A stretch of DNA of 5,131 nucleotides, from assembly GCA_021818645.1 (NCBI GenBank), contig JAKATS010000145.1:1-5131 (forward strand), read 5' to 3'. The translations under genes and the position numbers were made by a program. The notes under the pieces were generated by a model. The model was not told the DNA's origin, did no database searches, and worked only from the letters and a program-made list of their open reading frames with translations. This document shows positions 1 to 4,484 of this stretch, piece after piece. The stretch is from Acidobacteriota bacterium. GTDB lineage: Bacteria > Acidobacteriota > Terriglobia > Terriglobales > SCQP01. The stretch's first letter is position 1, and each line of letters starts with the position of its first letter.

Positions 1-1211
1 GCAAATAGCGGCTGCACCGGCTCGCGCACCTGAAAATCCATCGGTCCGTACTTGATCTGCAGGATGACGTTGCGATCGAAATGCCCGTCCAGCGGAGCAA
101 AAATATCGTAGGCAGCCTTGGCCCGGTCGGCCCTGAGGTCGTTATAGTTCAGGTGATTGTTATAGACAAAGGCGCGGTACAGCACCAGCCCGTGGTGTGG
201 CTCCAGCGCCTGCGCTACCACGTTCGCCGCCTGGGCGTGGGTGCGGCCGTAATGCGCCGGTCCCGGCTGGCCCTCCGATCCGGCCTTCACGGTAAATCCG
301 GCAAAGTCGGGAATCAGCCGGTAGATCTGGTCGGCCTTGCGCCGCCACCAGGCCGCAACCGCCGGGTTGAGGGGATCGTAGGTAGCCAGATGTCCCACCG
401 TCTGCGGGCTGTTCAGGTTCACTGCCAGCCCCACCTGCACGCCCCACGGACGCATGGCATCGGCAATTCGTGCCAGTTGCGGTAAAAATTCACGTTCCAG
501 CGTGCGCGGGTCGGCATTGACGTTATTGACGACGCAGCCGTTGATGCCCAGCGAGGCCAGCAGCCGAGCATAGGCGCGTACCCGCGCCAGGTGACGCTTT
601 ACCCGGCCATGGCTGAAAAAGATAGACTGCCCGCCATAGCCGCGCTCGATCGTGCCGTTGAGATTATCCCACTGGTCCACCCAGCGCACCGCCGCGGCAG
701 GATTGCTCAGCCGCGCCCAGCGGTTCACCGGCCGTCCCAGCGCCATCTTGCGCATCAGGGCAAAAGCGCCATAGAGCGCGCCCCGCGGTGTGCCGCCCGC
801 GATCACCAGGAGCGGCCGCGACTTCCGCATCAGTGTTTTCAGCCAGTAGCCGTCGGGCCGTAGTCCGCTTGGAAAGGGAATATCCAGATGCAATCTGCGC
901 AGTTGCGCCCGCGTGCCCAGCACGATCGCGCCGCTCGCAGGCACCGCATTCATGCGGCGGAGCGGTTTGTCCAGCATTTTTCGCCAGCCCTGCTCCAGCT
1001 CCCGCGCGGCGGAAATCTCCGTCGCCTGCCGCCCGGCCAGCACCAGATTTCGGGGCAACAGCAGATCGAGCCGGCGCACCGCCGGGTTGCTTACCGGGCG
1101 TTCGCGCAGCCACGCCGCCGACTCCTGCGCGCTGGCCCGTGCAATCAGGAAAGCAGCGAAAAGTAGTAGCATCGCTGCAGCCCGGAGCTGATAAAATCGT
1201 GTCGTTATCAT
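1..1211 (-). CDS. aguA: Exported alpha-glucuronidase, glycoside hydrolase family 67 (partial, C-terminus beyond left edge)
   Basis: GH67 enzymes remove (4-O-methyl)glucuronic acid from the non-reducing end of xylo-oligosaccharides during glucuronoxylan breakdown. The first 403 codons are visible; family members are about 700 residues, so roughly the last 300 are outside the window. Residues 1-28 look like a Sec signal peptide: Arg-containing start, hydrophobic core around 11-24, and an ASA|QES cleavage site. This predicts a periplasmic or secreted enzyme. An N-terminal GH67 domain (about 30-150) is followed by the catalytic barrel with WDNLNGTIERGYGG from W181, NNVNA at 229-233, KAGSEGQPGP, YGRTHA, AYD and DFQVREP. 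By family comparison Glu313 is the likely acid, and Asp369 and Glu397 the likely base pair. The ATG at 1211 is chosen because a stop lies in frame three codons upstream. No good Shine-Dalgarno is visible. The start overlaps the DUF72 stop as ATGA, so translational coupling is likely. Family assignment is very secure; the symbol follows the family. Confidence 0.95.
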   Translation of the reverse strand, partial: MITTRFYQLRAAAMLLLFAAFLIARASAQESAAWLRERPVSNPAVRRLDLLLPRNLVLAGRQATEISAARELEQGWRKMLDKPLRRMNAVPASGAIVLGTRAQLRRLHLDIPFPSGLRPDGYWLKTLMRKSRPLLVIAGGTPRGALYGAFALMRKMALGRPVNRWARLSNPAAAVRWVDQWDNLNGTIERGYGGQSIFFSHGRVKRHLARVRAYARLLASLGINGCVVNNVNADPRTLEREFLPQLARIADAMRPWGVQVGLAVNLNSPQTVGHLATYDPLNPAVAAWWRRKADQIYRLIPDFAGFTVKAGSEGQPGPAHYGRTHAQAANVVAQALEPHHGLVLYRAFVYNNHLNYNDLRADRAKAAYDIFAPLDGHFDRNVILQIKYGPMDFQVREPVQPLF

Positions 1212-1804
1212 GACTGTTCATTAGGGCAAATCCCGGGCTTCGAGGTCAAGGTACGCGCCTGTACAAAATGATCTGAACGACCCGCCGGCAACGGCAGGCC
1301 GGGATGAACCGCGGTGCAGAACCCGGCTCCGGCATGATCCAGCAGTTTATAAACTTCTTCTTTCATCCAGCTGGCATGCCGGAACTCGAAAACGCTTTTG
1401 GGCTTTCGCGGCAGCCGCACCAGAAACTCCCTTAGCCGTTCGGCATCTTTGTCCCAACTTGCCGGAAACTGAAACAGTGTGACCCCGAACTGATCTCCCA
1501 GCCCGCTCGCCTGTTCCCAGTATTTTTCGGGCTGGGCTTCGCAATGGAGCAGTTTTTTATAGTGCGTAATCACCCGCGGAGCCTTGACTGCGATCCGGAA
1601 TCGGGCCGGTACGCGCGCAGCCCAGCGCTCGAAAATCCCCCGTGCGGGCAACCGGTAAAAAGGATTATTGAGTTCTACGCTGTCGAACTGCCTGGCATAA
1701 TATTCCAACTCCTGCCGTGCCGGCAGATCGGCCGGATAAAACACTCCTTTTTGCCAGTGCCGGTAAACAAAGCCGGAAGTGCCGATCCACAGCGCGCCGC
1801 CCAC
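1208..1804 (-). CDS. DUF72 (YecE-like) family protein, apparently truncated at the C-terminus
   Basis: The 198-residue product has the DUF72 barrel signatures: IGTSGFVYRHW near the N-terminus (7-17), FYP (22-24), VELNNPFYRLP (43-53), FRIAVKAPRVITH (69-81), LFQFP (110-114) and EFRHASW (140-146). The biochemical role of DUF72 is not established. Family members usually run about 230-250 residues and end with an RFHG motif and a VYVYFNN-like segment. Here the match appears to hold to SDHFVQAR (177-184). The next 14 residues are unrelated and lead straight to a TGA that overlaps the GH67 start. The final strands and helix are therefore missing, and the protein may be non-functional or a divergent short form. 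The start is GTG at 1804; an in-frame TAA six codons upstream (1820-1822) excludes a longer form, and IGTSG sits where the family N-terminus is expected. The only possible Shine-Dalgarno (AGG) abuts the start. Family assignment is firm; truncation is inferred from remembered family length. Confidence 0.88.
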   Translation of the reverse strand: MGGALWIGTSGFVYRHWQKGVFYPADLPARQELEYYARQFDSVELNNPFYRLPARGIFERWAARVPARFRIAVKAPRVITHYKKLLHCEAQPEKYWEQASGLGDQFGVTLFQFPASWDKDAERLREFLVRLPRKPKSVFEFRHASWMKEEVYKLLDHAGAGFCTAVHPGLPLPAGRSDHFVQARTLTSKPGICPNEQS

Positions 1805-1925
1805 CCTGAATTGGAGGGTTTACACGATCACATCTTTGCCCTGCGGCTCGAATATTATGCTGCTTGCAATAGACGCTGATCGTGCGAGTCAATACTGCTT
1901 GGGATTTGGGACCTGACACTTAAAT
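1805..1925. other. Intergenic gap upstream of the DUF72/GH67 pair
   Basis: This 121-bp stretch lies between two minus-strand genes and is richer in A+T than its surroundings. It should hold any promoter for the DUF72/GH67 pair. Minus-strand TTGACT and a CATAAT/TAATAT cluster are present, but they are not spaced as a convincing sigma-70 promoter. No terminator hairpin with a T-run was found after the 1926-2765 gene. The right end carries a TTGGGA tandem and a GTGTCAGGTCCC-like stretch, described separately. An 8-bp inverted pair (CACGATCA at 1823-1830, TGATCGTG at 1877-1884) is also present and may be chance. Confidence 0.5.
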
Positions 1926-1929
1926 TTAA
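1899..1929. repeat. TTGGGA tandem, GTGTCAGGTCCC-like stretch and TTAAATTTAA palindrome
   Basis: On the plus strand TTGGGA occurs twice, seven bases apart (from 1899 and 1906), and runs into GGGACCTGACACTT. It ends in the perfect palindrome TTAAATTTAA (1920-1929), which overlaps the stop codon of the minus-strand gene. The minus-strand reading, AAGTGTCAGGTCCC, resembles short motifs I recall near REP-associated (Y1) transposase elements in environmental bacteria. That resemblance is from memory only, and no transposase is present. It could equally be ordinary intergenic sequence. Confidence 0.2.
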
Positions 1930-2765
1930 AATATCTTCCCCAACCCATGCCGGATATCCGGCCAGAACTCGGCTTCCTCGTTAAAAATCACCGTGCCGCC
2001 CAGGTCCCAGGCAATGCGGGAAAGCGTCAGATTCAGTCCACGGTCCTGTTTGGGGTAATACAGATTCGAGGTCGCCGCCGCAATCAGCGTTCCGGCCATG
2101 GCGGCCGTGCCAAACACCGTCTGGCCCTTGTCGTTATAGACCATGACCGAGCGCTCGAGGGCATACCAGGCGCGTCCGGCAATGGAACCCTGGCCCAGCC
2201 GGAAATAGCGCGGGTCCTGGTGCAGCCACACAGAAAACAGGTAATCACCGAGAAAACTGGAAATGGTGGAATCGGCCAGCGCCGAGGCATAGCATTTGCC
2301 AAAACTGTCGAGCCCGCTGCCATAGCCGCAGAAGCCGTCGGTTTTCGAGTGTTCCAGCGCCGCCTCGGTCGCCCCCGCGGCCAGCCCGATCCAGTCGTAG
2401 GTGCCTTCCAGCCATTCCTCATATTTTTCGTGCGGCGTCATCGGCTTGAACGCTTCGCCATACACGACGTTGTAGGCGGGAATAATGTAAAAAATATGCT
2501 TGGGTGTGCCATGCATGCCATAGGCGCTGCCGGCTACGGGAACCGCCGTTTTCTTCTTCTGCTTTATCGTTTTTCCCTGGTCCTTGGCTTGCTGCAGTCC
2601 CTGCCAGCCTGGAGTCAGCCGCGGTGAAGGCGGCTGAAACCGGGGCAGGGAAAAGCCGGATGTGGCTGCGGCCGGAGCCAGATACCAGTTCGTTTGCGGC
2701 AGGGGCAGCGCAAAACCGCCCACGCAGAACGCCGCGACGGCGATCCAGATTCGAAATTTACCCAT
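1926..2765 (-). CDS. Acidobacterial envelope protein of unknown function
   Basis: The 279-residue product starts with a basic residue followed by a hydrophobic stretch (MGKFRIWIAVAAF, about 1-20), which looks like an export signal. A Pro/Gln/Lys-rich linker (about 40-75) follows. The conserved body runs from about 88 to the end: IPAYNVV (95-101), an SGLDSFGKCYASALADS-like core (150-166), LHQDPRYFR (181-189), Gly/Ala-rich GTAAMAGTLIAAATSN (219-234), YYP, DRG (241-243) and EFWPDIRH (266-273). I associate this pattern with proteins found in many copies in Acidobacteria, without known function, probably envelope-associated; no catalytic motif is visible. The frame stays open upstream to 3233. ATG 2765 is preferred because it precedes the export signal, has GGGTG 8 bases upstream, and the extension would lie antisense to another gene. 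The gene is divergent from 2953-3282 and has a candidate operator upstream. Confidence 0.82.
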   Translation of the reverse strand: MGKFRIWIAVAAFCVGGFALPLPQTNWYLAPAAATSGFSLPRFQPPSPRLTPGWQGLQQAKDQGKTIKQKKKTAVPVAGSAYGMHGTPKHIFYIIPAYNVVYGEAFKPMTPHEKYEEWLEGTYDWIGLAAGATEAALEHSKTDGFCGYGSGLDSFGKCYASALADSTISSFLGDYLFSVWLHQDPRYFRLGQGSIAGRAWYALERSVMVYNDKGQTVFGTAAMAGTLIAAATSNLYYPKQDRGLNLTLSRIAWDLGGTVIFNEEAEFWPDIRHGLGKIF

Positions 2766-2787
2766 GTAGCGCACCCAAAACCAATCA

Positions 2788-2818
2788 AGAATACCAGACG
2801 AACGTCTGAATTTGTAAA
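2788..2818 (-). promoter_or_regulatory. Candidate sigma-70-like promoter for the 1926-2765 gene
   Basis: Read on the minus strand, TTTACA (2818-2813) or the overlapping TTACAA (2817-2812) could be a -35 element and TATTCT (2793-2788) a -10 element, with 18-19 bases between. The spacing is slightly long. Transcription would start near 2780, leaving a short leader before the ATG at 2765. The call rests on hexamer resemblance and position only. Confidence 0.35.
2795..2808. promoter_or_regulatory. Perfect palindrome CAGACG-AA-CGTCTG, candidate operator
   Basis: Two perfect 6-base arms are separated by two bases. The site lies within the spacer of the candidate minus-strand promoter, where a bound dimeric repressor would block RNA polymerase. 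Size and symmetry resemble operators of small helix-turn-helix dimers, but no regulator gene is in the window and the binding protein is unknown. Confidence 0.4.
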
Positions 2819-2842
2819 GTTTGCAAAATAGAGGCTGGAAAT

Positions 2843-2851
2843 TACCAGACG
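2843..2851 (+). repeat. Second copy of TACCAGACG (first at 2792-2800)
   Basis: The nonamer TACCAGACG, which includes one arm of the 2795-2808 palindrome and its left flank, recurs in direct orientation 51 bases downstream. A repeated half-site in one intergenic region is what an auxiliary binding site would look like. Nine bases could also repeat by chance. Confidence 0.35.
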
Positions 2852-2917
2852 GCGGCCCGGGCTCCGGCTTGTCAACGGGATATAACGGCAGGCAGAATTC
2901 TTTCCATATACCATATG

Positions 2918-2938
2918 TGCGAAGCTTTTCGTTTCGCA
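2918..2938 (+). promoter_or_regulatory. Inverted repeat TGCGAA-N9-TTCGCA just upstream of the YdeI-like gene
   Basis: The arms at 2918-2923 and 2933-2938 are perfect six-base complements around a nine-base, partly T-rich centre. Two G-T pairs and then A-T pairs could extend the stem outward. It ends 14 bases before the ATG at 2953. It could be an operator or an RNA hairpin in the leader affecting ribosome access. It is not followed by a T-run, so it is not a terminator. Confidence 0.35.
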
Positions 2939-2952
2939 TGTAAACTCTAACC

Positions 2953-3282
2953 ATGCCAGCACCGATATCCGCCGGCGTGGCCCATGATCTTCCGCCGGAC
3001 TTGCGTAAAGCGCTCCGCTCTGATCCTGCGGCTCTCGACTTTTGGGAAAGCCTGACCCCGCTCGCGCGGAATGAATGGATCTGCTGGAGCATCTCCGTCA
3101 AAACTCCGGAAATTCGCCGCTTGCATATCGGGCGTTTATGCTCCGATCTCAAACAGGGAAAGCGCCGTCCCTGCTGCTGGTACGGCTGCGTCCACCGCAA
3201 TGACAAGGCGCTCAGCCCCTCGCAGAAATACATTCTCAGCCGGAAAGCGGGAAAATCGTCAGCCAGGAAGAAGCAAGCATGA
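2953..3282 (+). CDS. YdeI/OmpD-associated-type small protein with Cys-rich motif
   Basis: The 109-residue soluble product matches the C-terminal helical module of the bacteriocin-protection / YdeI-OmpD-associated family: DLPPDLRKALRSDPAA (12-27), FWESLTPLARNEWICW (30-45) and a helix with KTPEIRRLHIGRL (50-62). The molecular function of this module is not established. The short form here adds KRRPCCWYGCVHR (70-82), with C74, C75, C79 and H81 close together, a possible metal-binding or redox cluster (inference). The end is strongly basic and Lys-rich (98-107). No signal peptide is seen, so it is probably cytoplasmic. It is the only plus-strand gene, divergent from the envelope protein and convergent with the oxidoreductase, so it is probably transcribed alone. 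The ATG at 2953 has no obvious Shine-Dalgarno. It is preferred because the conserved module begins just after it. Confidence 0.82.
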   Translation: MPAPISAGVAHDLPPDLRKALRSDPAALDFWESLTPLARNEWICWSISVKTPEIRRLHIGRLCSDLKQGKRRPCCWYGCVHRNDKALSPSQKYILSRKAGKSSARKKQA

Positions 3283-3287
3283 GATCA

Positions 3288-3303
3288 CTGGAAAAAAATC
3301 CAG
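3288..3303. other. Short A/T-loop inverted repeat in the convergent gap
   Basis: CTGGA (3288-3292) and TCCAG (3299-3303) form a five-base stem around six A residues. It lies six bases past the YdeI-like stop, in the 77-bp gap (3283-3359) between converging genes. No T-run follows on either strand, so it is a poor intrinsic terminator. No better terminator is visible in the gap. Confidence 0.25.
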
Positions 3304-3359
3304 CCGCATCGGATGAGATTGCCGGATGGAATGTGAGGCGTGGAGGGTATGGGAAAGTA

Positions 3360-4403
3360 TCACTCCAGCCCCAGCCTTTGCGCGTGCCGCTCGATCTCGC
3401 CTCGGGCCATTAAGGCCGCCGCCAGCGCCTTGCGCGCCACCGGGCCATCCGCCTCGGGCGGCTGACGCGTCTGAACGGAATTTAAAAACGCGGCCAGCTC
3501 CAGCGCCAGCGGCTCCTGGGTTTCCGGCTTGATCAGCTCGTGTTTCAGGCTGGCCTTGGCCAGTGCTTCCCAGGCCGCGCTGGTCAGCGCATTGTGGGGC
3601 AGCGCCGGTAGCCAGCTTGCCGCCTTGCCCGCCCCTTCCCCGCGCAGCGCCCGCGCCACCGGGCCCCGCAAAGCATAAATATGGGCATCCTGACGGGCGT
3701 AGTCGAGCGAGATATATTCTCCCGGCTGAAACCAGCGCAGCTTCCGCACCCGCTCCGTACTCACCCGGCTGGCGGTTAAATTGGCCACGCAGCCGTTCGC
3801 CAGCGTCAGCCGCACATTGGCGATATCCACCTTGGAAGTGATCACCGGCAGCCCCACCGCCTGCATCTGCTCGATCTCCGCGCCCGCGAACGACAGCACC
3901 AGGTCGAGATCGTGGATCATCAAATCCAGCAGCACGTCAATATCCAGGCTGCGCGGGGTGAAAACGCTCAACCGGTGGACTTCAAAAAACATGGGCCGCG
4001 TCAGCCGCGGACGCAGCGCCCGCACGGCAGGGTTGAAGCGCTCCAGGTGCCCGACTTGTAAAATCCTCGCTTCGCCGGCCGCGGCCAGCAGCGCATCGGC
4101 TTCTTCCAGCGAAGCGGCGATCGGCTTTTCCACCAGAAGGTCGCGGCCCGCCCGCAGAATGCGGCAGCCCAGTTCGGCATGCGCGGCCGTGGGAACAGCC
4201 AGGCTGATGGCGTCACAGTCCGCGATCAACTCATCCAGGCTGGCCGCCGCGCGGGTGGAAAATTCCGCCGCTGTGGCCTGCGCCCGGCTGCGTACGGCAT
4301 CAAATACGCCCGTCAGTTCGGCCGCTGCAAGCTGGGAATAAATGCGGGCATGATGCCTGCCAAACACTCCGCAGCCCGCCACGCCTACCCGCACTCGTTT
4401 CAT
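3360..4403 (-). CDS. Gfo/Idh/MocA family NAD(P)-dependent oxidoreductase, possibly acting on a UDP-sugar
   Basis: The 347-residue product has the usual length and order for the family. An N-terminal Rossmann fold carries G10-C-G12-V-F-G15 after a basic start, and EKP at 92-94 is followed by GHLERFNP (118-125). The C-terminal substrate domain carries LLDLMIHDLDL (158-168), whose H164 is the probable catalytic histidine. There is no signal peptide, so it is cytoplasmic. The family oxidises or reduces hydroxyl groups of sugars and sugar nucleotides; the substrate cannot be read from sequence alone. It follows lpxI on the same strand after 81 bases. I recall that arrangement from lipid A clusters, and GnnA, which oxidises UDP-GlcNAc for amide-linked lipid A, belongs to this superfamily. 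A GnnA-like role is therefore possible, but no GnnB aminotransferase is in the window. The ATG at 4403 puts the dinucleotide motif at the normal place; AAGTG 7-11 bases upstream is a weak Shine-Dalgarno. Confidence 0.93.
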   Translation of the reverse strand: MKRVRVGVAGCGVFGRHHARIYSQLAAAELTGVFDAVRSRAQATAAEFSTRAAASLDELIADCDAISLAVPTAAHAELGCRILRAGRDLLVEKPIAASLEEADALLAAAGEARILQVGHLERFNPAVRALRPRLTRPMFFEVHRLSVFTPRSLDIDVLLDLMIHDLDLVLSFAGAEIEQMQAVGLPVITSKVDIANVRLTLANGCVANLTASRVSTERVRKLRWFQPGEYISLDYARQDAHIYALRGPVARALRGEGAGKAASWLPALPHNALTSAAWEALAKASLKHELIKPETQEPLALELAAFLNSVQTRQPPEADGPVARKALAAALMARGEIERHAQRLGLE

Positions 4404-4413
4404 AGGTTCACTT

Positions 4414-4441
4414 GCCGGGTACTGTTATCCCGCGTACCGGC
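4414..4441 (-). promoter_or_regulatory. Hairpin in the leader of the oxidoreductase gene
   Basis: On the minus strand GCCGGTAC (4441-4434) and GTACCCGGC (4422-4414) can form an eight-base-pair, GC-rich stem with one bulged base and an 11-base loop. It ends ten bases before the ATG at 4403 and touches the weak ribosome-binding region. It could affect translation or RNA stability. Function is unproven. Confidence 0.4.
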
Positions 4442-4451
4442 CGCACATGCT

Positions 4452-4484
4452 AAAAAAATTACCGCCGGACCGTGCTGCGCCGGC
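4452..4484 (-). terminator. Weak terminator-like hairpin after lpxI
   Basis: On the minus strand GCCGG (4484-4480) and CCGGC (4468-4464) can pair around an 11-base loop, followed five bases later by seven T residues (4458-4452). The stem is short, the loop long and the T-run is offset, so termination would be inefficient at best. It might lower transcription of the oxidoreductase relative to lpxI. Confidence 0.22.

Larger units (their letters stand above)
2766..2952. promoter_or_regulatory. Divergent intergenic region with candidate regulatory sites
   Basis: This 187-bp region separates the starts of the minus-strand envelope protein and the plus-strand YdeI-like gene, so it must carry both promoters unless either is read through. 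It is A+T-richer than the coding regions. It contains a candidate minus-strand promoter, a palindrome inside that promoter's spacer, a second copy of the palindrome half-site, and an inverted repeat just upstream of the plus-strand gene. I found no convincing promoter for the plus-strand gene. Confidence 0.6.

Noticed and set aside
81..485. Plus-strand open frame opposite the GH67 gene
   Set aside because: It lies wholly antisense to a firmly assigned GH67 coding region and encodes low-complexity Arg/Val/Gly-rich sequence without motifs. The same applies to the other antisense frames at 591-1213, 3563-4341 and 4447-5112.
1823..1884. Inverted 8-mers CACGATCA and TGATCGTG 46 bases apart
   Set aside because: The arms are short, the spacing is wide and no further symmetry extends them, so chance is the simplest explanation.
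2870..2875. Perfect TTGACA on the minus strand as a -35 element
   Set aside because: The sequence 16-18 bases downstream is GC-rich and contains no -10-like hexamer, so it is not supported as a promoter.
2766..3233. N-terminal extension of the minus-strand envelope-protein frame to 435 residues
   Set aside because: The added 156 residues show no domain, precede a clear export signal at 2765, and run antisense through the YdeI-like gene and its upstream region. An open frame here is expected from GC-rich sequence.
3304..3350. REP-like element suggested by GCCGCATCGGATGA and TGCCGGATGG
   Set aside because: The halves do not form a clean palindrome and no second copy exists in the window, so a repeat element cannot be supported.
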